A DNA stretch of 64,000 nucleotides from Powellomyces hirtus (taxonomy: Eukaryota > Chytridiomycota > Chytridiomycetes > Spizellomycetales > Powellomycetaceae). Made by a program: the position numbers and the translations under genes. Under the pieces are notes generated by a model. That model searched no databases. It was given only the letters and a program-made list of their open reading frames with translations, and was not told the DNA's origin. The stretch lies in the NCBI GenBank assembly GCA_025526995.1, contig JAHLKG010000010.1, positions 930,001 to 994,000 on the forward strand, written 5' to 3'. Below are positions 10,424-21,585 of the stretch, piece by piece (the stretch's first letter is position 1; the number at the start of each line of letters is the position of its first letter).

Positions 10424-12685
10424 TTACGTGACACACGCTCTAGTGGTTGTTCTATTGAGAGATATTGAGTCGCGAAAGGAGCGAGACCCCAATGGCGTTA
10501 GAATAGAGTTAGAATCAGCCCCATTGTCCACAGGCACTGCTATTTCTATTGTTGGACCAACGTAGGGGCCAGAAGAAGTACACGGGGTCCCTTGTACGGT
10601 GCTTATATTTGCAAAGTCGACCACCTCCTCGTCCCAGAACGCCACTGCTTGGAATCCGTTCTGCGAAAGCTTTTTAACCGGTCTCCGCATGACATGGTTC
10701 GTGGTCTGTACTTGTCTTTCATGTGGTGAATGGGAAGGCACAGCCATCATGGACGTTCCCGTCGCTCCCAGGGCCGCGCTGTACCGGTCCAAAGTCGCGG
10801 ACCTGTGCTGCTGCTGCATCTGATTTTTCGCTCGTGCAGCAAACCATTTTGGCACGCCTTCAGATTGTTGCTGGAGAGGCGAGAGAGCGGAATAAGGGAG
10901 GCTGGATCCAGGCCGTGACAAGGATGGAGGGCCTTTTGGAGGATGCTGCAATTGTGGCGGCGGTTTGGATCTTTCTTGGGTTTCGGCAGAGGTGAGAGAC
11001 CGCGGAGTGTGCTTGCAGCTGCTGGAGATGATAGGGAGAAGAGTCATGGACGATTCGATCGCAGGTATGGATGAAGCTGGATGTGACACGTTAGATGTTG
11101 GTTGTTGTGGAATGGGCAAGGTCAGAGGCTCGCTGATGCTTCCGCTCGATGTCCAATGTCGCGATGGCTTCTTGTCATTCATGGACATGACAGACGCCAG
11201 TGATGGTGTATTGTGTGATGAGCCCAGGGCCTGTGAACAGTACTTGGTGCCAGTGATGACCGCTGAGCCCAACGATGCCAGGGGAGTATGTCCCCGCCCC
11301 TGTGGATCGGGACCATCTCCAGGCACTTGCACTATGCCCAGATTGCGGTTGTTGGTCCTGGCAGACGAGAGAAGCTTCTTTCGCATTTGCGCCATATTAT
11401 CGGAGGGAGGCCCCGATGGCGCCGAGGAGGACGACAGGTGGTCAGCCGTCGATGGAACCTTGTATGGCGGTTGTTTTGCTGTCACAGGTCGGCACTTTTC
11501 AGGGACACGAGGGACCATCAGAGCCCCAGAGCTGATGGACACATGTTCGAGCGCGGCAGATTGAGTGCCACGGTTCTTGGATGGGATACTCGGCTTTGGA
11601 GCTCCAATCCCGTTACCGCTGCTTCCGGGCAGCGGCTCTAGAAATGGCTTCTTCTCTCCGCGCTCGTCCTTTTCCGCTTGTGACTCAGCACTTGCAGCAG
11701 TCGTCTCTTCAGTCTCGTCGGCGTCCCCAGCCATGCCTTCGTCTTCATCCTCGCCGTATCCCACACACTTCCTCAGGCGGCTCTTTTTCTGCTCCACCGA
11801 CAACGCCGCTGTCTTGTTTCCCTCAACTTTTGCTGATCGGTGAGGTCGTTTCCTTATGTACAGCCTTTTCAGCCGCTGTACGACATCCGGGCCCGGTGAT
11901 GGGCTCGTTTCGAGGTTGTCTATGTCTCCGCCGTCGATGCTCAGATACTGGTACGCTGCACCGCCATGCCCGACGGACAACGTGTCGTCCTCACCCCAGC
12001 CGCTGATGTCGTCGAAGAAGGTATCGTATTGCGCGAGCGACGCCAGCGGCCGGACTGGTGGTGCTTTCAATCGCACAATCTCCGACACTGTCGCTGGGCC
12101 GTCTTCATCCTCCATTGCTGACAATCCCGGCGCACGAGATGTTTGGTCGTTGGACGCTGCGGCAGGACTTGAACCAGCACCAGCGCCAGACCTAGCAAAT
12201 TTCCGAGGTGGGAGATCCCCTTCTGCTGCGGAAGCCATCAGCCGACTCCTTGCTGTCTCGTCCGATGTGGGCGAAGCATCCGCATCGCGCTTGACACGAC
12301 ATGTCGGCGGCTTCTCCTTCTTGCTTTGACGTGGTATTGGTCCATCGAGAGACGATCGCCGCGCCGACGCTGGAGCCGTCGGCGGCCGTCTGCACAGATC
12401 GTACCGACTCCCGCTCAGCCCCATGTCCGTTCTTTCCGCAACATCCTCACCGCCCACCGCCAACAAGTCCCCACCGCTGACTCCCAGGCCTTTCGACAAC
12501 CCCGCGCCGTTGAATCTTCCAGCGATAATGAAGTCCAACTGCTGTTCATACTCGTTTGTTGTCGCATCGGGGAGCACGACACGTGCTGACTTGGCTCGTC
12601 GGAACAAAGATCGTGGCGAGCTGCAATAACTCACATCGGTGCCGCCGCTGATCGACGACGAGCTGCCGGAGACCTCGCGCCCCAT
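10424..12685 (-). CDS. Unrecognised 753-aa low-complexity protein
   Basis: One uninterrupted 753-codon frame, far too long to be chance. Its codon bias matches neighbouring genes. The protein is almost entirely disordered, rich in Ser, Pro, Gly and Thr, with an acidic patch (GEDEDEGMAGDADETEE) and basic patches (RLKRLYIRKRPHR). Short possibly ordered segments are NEYEQQLDFIIAGRF (about 43-57), LAQYDTFFDDISGW (about 219-232) and GFQAVAFWDEEVVDF (about 673-687). These look like linear binding motifs in a scaffold or nuclear regulator, but I can name no family. It converges with FAHD1 at 107 bp and is divergent from RRN6 across 416 bp. The ATG at 12685 is the first in frame. Confidence 0.8.
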   Translation of the reverse strand: MGREVSGSSSSISGGTDVSYCSSPRSLFRRAKSARVVLPDATTNEYEQQLDFIIAGRFNGAGLSKGLGVSGGDLLAVGGEDVAERTDMGLSGSRYDLCRRPPTAPASARRSSLDGPIPRQSKKEKPPTCRVKRDADASPTSDETARSRLMASAAEGDLPPRKFARSGAGAGSSPAAASNDQTSRAPGLSAMEDEDGPATVSEIVRLKAPPVRPLASLAQYDTFFDDISGWGEDDTLSVGHGGAAYQYLSIDGGDIDNLETSPSPGPDVVQRLKRLYIRKRPHRSAKVEGNKTAALSVEQKKSRLRKCVGYGEDEDEGMAGDADETEETTAASAESQAEKDERGEKKPFLEPLPGSSGNGIGAPKPSIPSKNRGTQSAALEHVSISSGALMVPRVPEKCRPVTAKQPPYKVPSTADHLSSSSAPSGPPSDNMAQMRKKLLSSARTNNRNLGIVQVPGDGPDPQGRGHTPLASLGSAVITGTKYCSQALGSSHNTPSLASVMSMNDKKPSRHWTSSGSISEPLTLPIPQQPTSNVSHPASSIPAIESSMTLLPIISSSCKHTPRSLTSAETQERSKPPPQLQHPPKGPPSLSRPGSSLPYSALSPLQQQSEGVPKWFAARAKNQMQQQHRSATLDRYSAALGATGTSMMAVPSHSPHERQVQTTNHVMRRPVKKLSQNGFQAVAFWDEEVVDFANISTVQGTPCTSSGPYVGPTIEIAVPVDNGADSNSILTPLGSRSFRDSISLNRTTTRACVT

Positions 12686-13101
12686 CGCCGTCTTTTTGCC
12701 ACAATATATATTAATTGACTCTTGCCGACCGGTATGGTTTTGTATATTCGGGCTTAGGAAAAAAGGGCCGGTGTTTTTTAATCCATCCCACTCGTGGCGC
12801 TATATTCCACGCGACCTCTGATTGTTCCATTCCCGTTCGGCTTACGCAAGCATGCGGGCGCGTCCGTAAGCCAGCGAGTCGAGGTGAGACAATCTGTGAG
12901 GGGCTGATGACTCAGCTTTCGGACAAGCTTGGTTTGTATGGCTTGTTTGGGTCTTTTGGATCTTTTGCTATTGGATCAATTCAATTATGGCCAAGTGGAC
13001 TTAAGATTTTCATCACGTCGAGCTTTCTCGCGCCGTGCAAACGCTTGTTTTCAGACCGGTTGCCGCCACAAATGATTGAATTTACTAGTCGGGTCCCTTG
13101 A
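12686..13101. promoter_or_regulatory. Divergent promoter region, 753-aa protein gene / RRN6
   Basis: 416 bp between divergent starts. AT-rich segments include tatatattaatt at about 12705-12716, which could act as a TATA element for the minus-strand gene. No other motif is clear. Confidence 0.35.
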
Positions 13102-16020
13102 ATGGATGGGTCCGACGGAGCAACGGTTAGCCCACCCGTCGAGGGCAATCCGAGTACTACGTCGAAGCTCTACGAATTTCCCACGTGGACCTTTCCGACC
13201 GGCGCTCCTCAGTCGACCGGCACGCTCTCTGGACTTTCTCTGCGATTTCCCGACGTAGATTTTCAGTGCGACGATGGATTCGATGAGGGATGGCATAGCT
13301 CTTTTTCGCGTCCGAAACGTGTAAAGTCGGCCAGCCGCGCGTGGGCACCGCGGGGGGAAGCAAACAGCGACAGGATGGTCTCATTCTACGAGGCGACAGG
13401 CGCGCCGAGTGTACCGCGGAACTTATTGCGGGAATGCCTGGAGGAGAGTTTGCAAGTTGAGCGGGAGTATGATGATCCGTTTGCTGGGAATTGCTTGGAT
13501 GTGGTCGACGGTACGGCTGTGTTTGCTGCGGGCAAAGCTTTTGGGGAAGTTTGCGCAGCTCAAGTCAACTTCGGCAAGGAGTCGCTCCAGCCTGCCAGCA
13601 CCATTGCCCGGTTCCAGAATCCGGTACTCCAACTTTCCTTTGGTGCAACGATTCCGCACAGCAGGCAAAGACTTTTTGCTGCCCGCAACCACGCGTCGAT
13701 ATCCATCCTTGCGCTGGGCCAGGAAGACAGTGATACGGATGGCTGGGACGCGAGGGTGGTTGATGTGATCCCATTCGAACATCGACCACTCCATGTGGCG
13801 TTCAATTCCGTACTGCCCGCAGAGGTTGCTGTTGTTCTGGATGGCGGAGACATATGTGTGTGGAACGGTGAACGGGAAGCAAGGACATCTTTAATTGCCA
13901 AATACGACGAGTGTCTTCCGGTGTACAATCGCAAATGGAAATCTTGTCAATACGGTTCCCACCTTCGCACGTTGGTGGTTGCACACGTGGATAGGGTGGA
14001 CACGGTTGATTTCAGATCACGGGCCATTGTCCCCGCCACCGTTTTCGAGTCTACATCCACTGAGCTGATTCGAGCGTTCAAAAGGGACCCTCAGAACCCG
14101 TATCAAATCGTTCTGGCTACTTCGGTTCGTACACTGGTTGTCGATTCGCGATTTCCTGGTCGCAACCTCCTCGAATGGGACTATCAGCATAATAGGGAGA
14201 CTCCATGCGGAATTGAATTCATGCCCGCACAATTGAGGAGCCCGCATGTCTCCTCATTCGTGACGTGGTCCAGGATATATGGAGAAATCCAAGCTTACAC
14301 GTATGGGACCCCAGCTCTTAGCACAGATAGTGCGAGCCTCACCACCATGAACGCCAATCCGGGAACATTGCACGATCTTATATCACCATCCTGGACTCTT
14401 CCACCAATGTCGCTCTCTCGACCGGCTCTACTCGACCCCTTTTATCTGTCGCCGCAATTTGCAGCTCCAGGTCGCCCATACGCACCAGCAAAACACCAGC
14501 GGCAACTGAAAGAGAAGGAGGCACGTCCGGAATGGCCGTTCCTCCGTGGTATGGGGACATGTCCCCTGGCGGATGGTCGGGTTCTTGTTCTTCAGCTGGC
14601 GGATGATGGTGCAATCTACTCTCAGCCGGTCGTGGACGAACTAGAAGCATCGGTTGATACTCCGGATGAATCTCTCAGAACGATGGAAGCTAACTTAGAC
14701 ACATCCCTGGTCCAAAAGACCGAAGCTTCAGTCGTAGCGCAGTACAAGGATCACGAGCACGTCAATTGGACGTCTCTCGCAAGGTTTTTGGACTTGGCCG
14801 CTCAACACGTCGATCACCGGCACATGGAGCCATCGTCGGACATTGTGCAAGCCGACCTCCAAGACAACGAACGAGAACATGGTCAAGCAGTAGCCCTCTG
14901 CACCTTTTGGGAGCAGCGCTCGCGGCTTGCAAGTCCGAGTGTACCATTTATGGGAGCAGTGGAGCCCGCCTCTATTCACCAGCCGGGTCTGATGAACCCC
15001 TCTACATTGGAAAACATGTTTACGGAGCATGGACATTCCAAGGGGACACATCCACTGACCATCACCATCCGTGGCTTGCTACCAGCAACACCCGCAGTAC
15101 ACAATCTTGCCTCTGTGAGGGACGCGGTATGCGATTACCTCGGACTGTCGCATGACGCGGATGACAGCGTGCTGCGCGATTATATAGCGCAGGATGTGTG
15201 CCTTGCTGGGATGATTTCGGGATTCCGCGTCCGACAGTTTTTGGAAGACGAAGTGGATCCTACACCAGAGTTAGCAAATGATGCAATCGAGCCTGCCTCC
15301 CAAGCACCATCTGCTTTCTTGTCCCAAGTCTCATCGCATCAATTACCGTTGTCGCAAATGTCAATCACTTCCTCTGTGGACGATGGGGATCACGACGACG
15401 CTTCCCCCATTCTATGTGGGGCAACTCTCATTACTCCGTATACCCCACTTCCTATCAAGCTCTCTTCCGCTGCGAACGAACTGCGCAAACGATGGATGAC
15501 ACCTACAGACTACTACGGCCCGGCCGCCACACGCGGGGAACGGGTCAGAGCAATGACTCCCGGTGCGGCTCAACGTGGAAAACAAAAGTCTCGACCAGCG
15601 CGCCCCCCTAGCCGTTTGGCCACAGCGTCAGCGTCGGTGGAACTGCAAGTGCCGACCATCGGGCTAAGCAGGGCCCAGTCATTCACGCCCATGTCGCAAA
15701 TGTCACAGAGTTACCGAGACCAGTCGTTCACACCTATGTCACAAATGTCACAAAGTTACCGAGACCAGTCCTTCACGCCCATGTCGCAGATGTCACAGAG
15801 TTACCGAGAAGACTCCCATCCGTTCTCGTCTTTCTCACCGGCTGCACCGTCGGTGGCGAGCACTTTGCATCTCCCGTCCGCGTCCGTAGACACCGTCCCG
15901 TTCTCTCAATTCACCCAGAGTACCTGGATGTCCGGCGCGTCTCAGCAGATGCCCCAATTCAGCCAAGTGACGGATCCGGGCAGCGCCCGGAAAAAGAAAA
16001 CAAGAAGGAAAGGGTTTTGA
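13102..16020 (+). CDS. RRN6: RNA polymerase I core factor subunit Rrn6 / TAF1C-like
   Basis: A single exon of 972 aa. The N-terminal two thirds look like the beta-propeller of TAF1C/Rrn6, with segments such as IARFQNPVLQLSF, RLFAARNHASISIL and DSRFPGRNLLEWDY, the last a family hallmark. A helical part (about 590-740) and a disordered Ser/Gln tail follow. The tail holds three 15-residue repeats with SQMSQSYRD (DNA 15676-15810), further SQ-phi motifs, and ends in the basic RKKKTRRKGF typical of Rrn6. The product belongs to the TATA-binding-protein-associated factor that recruits Pol I to rDNA promoters. The assignment rests on the propeller signature and the tail; overall similarity in this family is low. 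Confidence 0.75.
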   Translation: MDGSDGATVSPPVEGNPSTTSKLYEFPTWTFPTGAPQSTGTLSGLSLRFPDVDFQCDDGFDEGWHSSFSRPKRVKSASRAWAPRGEANSDRMVSFYEATGAPSVPRNLLRECLEESLQVEREYDDPFAGNCLDVVDGTAVFAAGKAFGEVCAAQVNFGKESLQPASTIARFQNPVLQLSFGATIPHSRQRLFAARNHASISILALGQEDSDTDGWDARVVDVIPFEHRPLHVAFNSVLPAEVAVVLDGGDICVWNGEREARTSLIAKYDECLPVYNRKWKSCQYGSHLRTLVVAHVDRVDTVDFRSRAIVPATVFESTSTELIRAFKRDPQNPYQIVLATSVRTLVVDSRFPGRNLLEWDYQHNRETPCGIEFMPAQLRSPHVSSFVTWSRIYGEIQAYTYGTPALSTDSASLTTMNANPGTLHDLISPSWTLPPMSLSRPALLDPFYLSPQFAAPGRPYAPAKHQRQLKEKEARPEWPFLRGMGTCPLADGRVLVLQLADDGAIYSQPVVDELEASVDTPDESLRTMEANLDTSLVQKTEASVVAQYKDHEHVNWTSLARFLDLAAQHVDHRHMEPSSDIVQADLQDNEREHGQAVALCTFWEQRSRLASPSVPFMGAVEPASIHQPGLMNPSTLENMFTEHGHSKGTHPLTITIRGLLPATPAVHNLASVRDAVCDYLGLSHDADDSVLRDYIAQDVCLAGMISGFRVRQFLEDEVDPTPELANDAIEPASQAPSAFLSQVSSHQLPLSQMSITSSVDDGDHDDASPILCGATLITPYTPLPIKLSSAANELRKRWMTPTDYYGPAATRGERVRAMTPGAAQRGKQKSRPARPPSRLATASASVELQVPTIGLSRAQSFTPMSQMSQSYRDQSFTPMSQMSQSYRDQSFTPMSQMSQSYREDSHPFSSFSPAAPSVASTLHLPSASVDTVPFSQFTQSTWMSGASQQMPQFSQVTDPGSARKKKTRRKGF
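15676..15810 (+). repeat. Three 45-bp in-frame tandem repeats in RRN6
   Basis: Units 15676-15720, 15721-15765 and 15766-15810 are nearly identical, each encoding QSFTPMSQMSQSYRD or a one-residue variant. Differences are mostly synonymous or confined to the last codon, indicating recent expansion of an SQ-rich tail motif. Confidence 0.95.
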
Positions 16021-16336
16021 GATTGTCACCTTCCTTCCACTTAATATGCCGTGCATCTTTTTCATTCTGTATCTTGTTGCATGTGCATCTGTTTTTGGTT
16101 TTCATTGCTTTTTCATATAGTATCGATGGTGATATTCCGTAGCTGCCTGCTGTCGCTGTGTTCGGACGTGTCCGCCTCAACTGTGTGACGGTATTTCGTG
16201 ACTCATCGGTTCGGCAGCGTTGGAACATTGAGAACAGGAGGCACACCAGCGAAATTGAAGGACTGGAGGACAATAGAAACTATATACCCATAGTTCACAG
16301 TCCCCATCGACAACAGAATTATTGAAGACACCAAAT

Positions 16337-19300
16337 ATGGTATGATAGTACGGAAGGCTTTCCTTTTGGATCTTTAATCCGAGATCTGGCGGATTTTGCA
16401 TTTTCTTACATTCGGCACGGGGCAGGATATACGAAACTTTTTCCAGCCAAAGGGAGACGGGAAATTGACCTCGGCGGCCAAAAGCAATGCAACGTCGGTA
16501 TGTGTTTTGGAGAAAATGGACGAACTCTGGCGCCCTGGCCATGTGTGACGCTAGATTGTGGTTTTGTCTCACTGACACTTTGCGGGTCTGTTGTCAGAAA
16601 ACCAGTCCCACCAAGGGCAAAGCTCCGAAAGGTATGAAAATTCCTTGATCCCGCGTGGATATAGTTGTCCCGGTTGCTCATTTTTCTGTTCGATTTGTAG
16701 GGATTGTGCCGAAACCGTATGTGTTGAGAGGAACAGCGATTGGTGTGGGAAGTGGCAGTTGATTCACTTCTCGCCCTGAAACAGATCTGGAGCGTCCTCC
16801 GAGTATTTCCGCACATCCGATACTGGTACCAAGCGCAAGAAGAGCTCTCGGGCCGTGATCGAGTCGTCCGATGAGGAGAAATTGGCGCCGGCGCGAAGTG
16901 CAGCAGGAAGCGCTAGGGCTTCGCATGCCAGGTATGTGGCATGCGGATAAAGGACCAAGATCTTGATTTATGTGCGATGGTCTGAACATGGAATTTGCCC
17001 GGTCGAACAGCTCTCCGTCAAAGAAGGCGAAGATTGAGGAAGCTGTGGAGGTTGTAGAAGCAGATCCGGCAACCTTCGTTGGGATCGAGTCGAAAGTCAA
17101 ACGCACGACACGAGCTTCCAAGATTGCTGCCAATAAGACATCCCCTCGAAGTGTGGTAAAAAGTCCGACAACGCCTGAGATGGTAAGCTGCTTGCCCGTG
17201 TGCATCGTCGCTTCCAGCAGAGGAAGTCATTCTGAATGCCTTGTATATTTCAGGTTGTTGAGATCGATGACGACCCCGCGCCCGCTAAGCGGAGTACCGC
17301 GAAACGCTCAACTCACAAACGGCAGGCGAAGAAAGGGGTTGCGGACGGTGACGATGCGGATGAGGGCACGGACGTTGATGAGGACGCTGAGAGAGAAACA
17401 CCTGCGAAACCACCTATGATCAAAGCGTCACCGGTAAAGAAGACTACGCCAAAGCCGTCTCCTGCGGCCGCCGTGAAGATGGAAAGCGCTGCAAATGGCA
17501 AAAGTGAAGTGAAGGCTGCAATCAAGCAGGAGCCACCTAGCAAGCCCGCCGTTACAATCGAGACGTCGAAGCGCAAGCTCCCATCGACAATAACGGGTGA
17601 AGCTACGGAAACACCGTCAAAGCGGAAGCTTCCATCGACGATTACAGGTGAAACCACCGAATTGCCGATAAAGGGCAAGCCTCCATCGACCATATCTGGC
17701 ACAGCCACTGAAACACCGAAACGAAAGCTTCCATCGAGCATATCTGGTGAAGGCACTGAAACACCGTCGAAACGAAAGCTACCTTCCGCAGTCTCAGGTG
17801 ACGCCGCTGATGAAACACCGCCGGCAAAGAAAAAGTTCAACCCCTATGATTACCGGAACAAGCTGGCTGCTGGGCCTTCTGCGCCAGGTTCAAAGGAAAT
17901 ACCGGAAGGAGCGCAGAACTGTCTGGCAGGATTGTCCTTTGTCTTCACGGGTGAATTGAGCTCGATAGGTCGTGACGAAGCTACGAGTCTGGTGAAGCGC
18001 TACGGTGGACGTGTAGTAGGCACGCCGAGTTCGAAAACGTCCTACGTCGTCATTGGAGCTGAACCTGGAGCGTCCAAACTGAAGAAGGTGGATGATCTTA
18101 ATCTGAAGACTGTAGATGAGGATGGGTTCTTGGATCTCATTCGCACGCTGCCCGCAAAAGCAGAGTTCGAATCTCCAGCAAAACCAAAAGGAAAAGGGAA
18201 GGCTGCGACCGTCACCAAAGCGCCAGCACGACCAGCCAAAGCGGACGCAGCGGTCGCTGCTGCTAACAAGAACGCGCACAATGGCGAGCTGTGGACAACC
18301 AAGTATAAGCCGCAGAAGTATGACGACGTGATTGGAAACAAGACTCTTGTCCTGCAGTTAGCCAAATGGCTCGGCAAATGGGAAGAGTACCGGGCAAACA
18401 ACTTTAAACGGCAAGGTGGAGACGAGCTTTCGGATAGGCGTGCTGCACTGCTGTCCGGACCTCCCGGTATTGGCAAGACGACGACTGCGCATTTGGTTGC
18501 GAAACTAGAGGGGTTTGATGTCCTGGAATTTAACGCCAGTGATACTCGTAGCAAGAAAGCTTTGGACGATGTCTTCCGCGAGAGTATTGGCAGCCATGCC
18601 GTGACAGAATACTTTGGGACGGCGGTCGCTAGCGGTGCCAAAGGAAGATCATTGGCGGACGGTGGTCACGGGAAACGACAATTGGTTATCATGGACGAGG
18701 TGGACGGCATGTCGGGAGGTGATCGGGGTGGCAGCGCCGAGCTCATCCAGCTCATTAAAAAGTCCAAAGTGCCCATCATCTGCATTTGCAACGACCGCGC
18801 CTCGCCAAAGATCAAGTCCCTGGCCAATCACTGTGCTGACTTCCGGTTCCGAAGACCAGCAGCCAACCAGGTCGAGGCACGGATCCGCGCCATCGCGACC
18901 GTGGAAGGTCTTGAGCTCAAACCGAACGTTGTTGCGGAGCTAGTTTCGAGCACCTCGGCTGATATTCGCCAGATCCTGAACCTCCTTTCGACGTACCGCT
19001 TGTCGGGCACCGTGATGACGTTCGATCAGTCCAAGGCGCTGGCGAAAACATCGGAGAAAAATACCGCTGTGTCGCCATTCGATGCTACTGCAAAACTCTT
19101 TAGTCCCGGCAGTCTCAATATGTCTCTCAACGAGCGGATCGAAATGTACTTTCATGATTATGGACTGATGCCATTGATGGTGCAGGTATGAATCGACCAT
19201 TGGCGGAAGAGAGTCTGCGGCACAGTGACGATGATTCTGTCTACTCACGGCCCAATGCTTTGCAGGAGTCTTACGTGAAATCCAAGCCGGCGATAGCAAC

Positions 19301-20454
19301 CCACCTCCATGGGAACGACTCCAGACGCGTCGCGCTTGAAACGTTGGCGTGCATGGCTAATGCCGCCGACTCGATATCTCTTGGTGACTTGGTGGACAGG
19401 ATCCAGCGCGGGTAGGTCAGACATTTTGACCGTTTGGGAGTATCCGTGACGTTGACATGTGAAAATGTTTTTTGTCAACCAGGACGCAAAACTGGAGTTT
19501 GATGCCAGTGCATGCGGTATTGTCGACTGTACGTCCGTGCTTCTTTACCCATGGAGGTCTGGGTGGTATGGTTGGATTCCCGAGGTGAGAGCCAGAGACC
19601 TTTCGAAGGATCTTTTCGCAGAGATCTCTGCCCCATCTAACGTGCTTTGTCGTATCATGAATATAGCTGGCTGGGGAAGAACTCGACACAGACCAAGAAC
19701 GGGCGGCAGTTGAAAGAAGTGCAGAGCCACATGCGACTCCACATCTCGGGCAGTAAGAGCGAGGTCCGGCTCAATTACCTGCCCGCTCTGGCATCGGCAC
19801 TCACGGTCCCCCTGGCCACCGAGGGAGAGGTACATACTCAAAGCGCCATCGGATCATGTCTCCGTCCTAAGTCCGGGCTGCGTGACTAATGGCTATGTTT
19901 TTTGTTTCAGGACGCCATTGAAGATGTCATACAGTTCATGGACGACTATTATCTCAACAAGGAAGACAGGGATGCGGTGCTGGAGCTTGGAATCGACAAG
20001 AAAATGGCAAAAATGGCCAAGGACATCCCGACCAGTGTCAAGACGGCCTTTACCAGAATGTACGTTTCCGGCACCCGTCCTATTGTGACTTACACTCATT
20101 CATCTATTTTATATTGTCGCATGTAGATACAACAAATCGAACCACCCAACAGCGTTGCTGAACATGTCGTTTGCCAAAGGCAAGAAAGGAGCAGGAGCCG
20201 CAGGCGACGGCGTCATCCCAGACTCGGAAGACGTAGTCGAGGCCGAAGAACCTGTCGTTGAGGACGATAGTGGGGAAAAGGATGATGAGGACAACCTGTC
20301 GGATGACGCTGCTCTGGGCGCTGACAAACTGATTGTGAAGAAAGCAGAGAAAGGAAAAGGCACGTGCAGGCCCAGCTCTGCTTCTGCTGCGTCGTCTTCC
20401 TCATCTGCTGCAAAGGGGAAAGCGAAGGCTAGCGGCAGTCGGAAGAGGTCGTAA
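16337..20454 (+). CDS. RFC1: Replication factor C large subunit RFC1
   Basis: Twelve exons (16337-16339, 16426-16497, 16598-16631, 16701-16716, 16785-16931, 17011-17182, 17254-19185, 19266-19411, 19483-19584, 19667-19829, 19911-20059, 20127-20454) splice in phase to 1087 aa. The N-terminus MDIRNFF is the conserved RFC1 start, a PIP-like PCNA-binding motif. A basic disordered region with KRKLPST repeats (about 253-335) follows. Next are a BRCT domain (about 366-447, FVFTGELSSIGRDEA), an AAA+ module with Walker A GPPGIGKTTT (about 550-559), NASDTRS and DEVDGM, and the RFC1 C-terminal domain (VKTAFTRIYNKSNHP). It loads PCNA at primer ends. Exon 1 codes only the ATG and exon 4 is 16 nt; the latter is the least certain part. 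It converges with THYN1 at about 100 bp. Confidence 0.93.
17569..17822 (+). repeat. Five degenerate ~50-bp in-frame repeats in RFC1
   Basis: Five consecutive units encode variants of KRKLPSTITGEATETPS between the RFC1 N-terminus and its BRCT domain. They form a lysine/proline-rich linker. Unit lengths differ slightly (48-57 bp), indicating older, drifted duplication. Confidence 0.85.
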
Positions 20455-20555
20455 AAATTCGTGACGTACATAGTATCGATACGCTTAATACATAAATACA
20501 CTGTCGAACATCTAGACATTCACAATGTCACACATTATAGAGGCAGTCAGGATTG

Positions 20556-21585
20556 CTACTGCACTGATGATGCGTCCGAATCTTGTTTCTCCAATTCCAA
20601 AATAAAGTCCCATTCATCTTCTCGCACAGGCTGCACGGACAACCTTCCCCTGCGAATGAGAAACATGTTTTTGAGCGCACCGTCCTTGTGCGACTGCAGC
20701 TCTTTTAAGGAAACGAATCGTTTGAGCTTGCGCACAAATTTGACGTCCACCTGCGATGGAATGGAGTGCCCGATGTGCGTTTGGATTAAGAAGGACGAGA
20801 AGTGATGGCGGCTGTGGAAGTAATGATTCTCACACGTACCATCATCCATTTTGGATTCTCAGGATCGGATTTCGGGTCGTAGTACGGGTGTGCTGAATCG
20901 AATGCCGTGACTATATCAGACCATGTACAATCAACAACAGGATGCGAGTGAAGAACCAGAACGAGTACAACGTGACGCAGAACACTTACAGTCGGGATAT
21001 CCTTCTTTGCACACCTCTGCGATCCCTGCTATTCCCGGCACTTTGCAATTAGAGTGGTAAAAGAAACATTGGTCGCCAAGTTTCATCCGGTCTCGCATGA
21101 TGTTGCGCGCTTCAAAGTTTCGGACGCCGTCCCATGTTGATGTTTTCTTTGCTTCGAGGTCATCAATGCTGGTGTGTGATGGTTTTAGTCTACTAGGCTT
21201 TGTTGTGGTGGGTCAAATTGTCTTGGGACATACCTAAACTGAATTCTATGTCAGCTGAAGAAAACCACGGTTCTGCTGGGTATTACAAGAACCGCACCTT
21301 GACGTCCACTCCACGTTCCAGTCGGGTCTCTGGTTCTGCCTTCATCAACCAATATCTCGGGGCCGTCGAGTCTTCGGCGTTGTCAGCAGCACCCGCTTTA
21401 CCACTGACATTTGGTGGTGATGTTGACTTTTTGGTCTGCGATGTAGATTTGGAAACGGGCTTTGTCTTCGGGTCGTTAGACGGTGGTGACGATAGTTTCG
21501 TCCGTTTGACTGTTTTTGGTGCTGGTGTAGGAGCGATCTTTATAAGCGCTGCCTCGGCGGCCTTGCGCTTTGGACGAGTTGACAT
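20556..21585 (-). CDS. THYN1: THYN1-like EVE-domain protein
   Basis: Five exons (21585-21298, 21234-21238, 21168-20990, 20910-20840, 20750-20556) give 245 aa. A Lys/Pro-rich, nuclear-localisation-like N-terminus (about 1-70) precedes an EVE domain. Diagnostic segments are [54 protein letters not shown] and [19 protein letters not shown]1 proteins are PUA-like readers thought to bind modified cytosine in DNA. Exon 2 is only 5 nt (complement of 21234-21238). Without it the conserved VKFSIDDL cannot be encoded and the phase fails, so it is well supported. It converges with RFC1. Confidence 0.92.

Noticed and set aside
17313..17840. 175-codon minus-strand frame opposite RFC1
   Set aside because: Antisense shadow of the RFC1 lysine/proline repeats.
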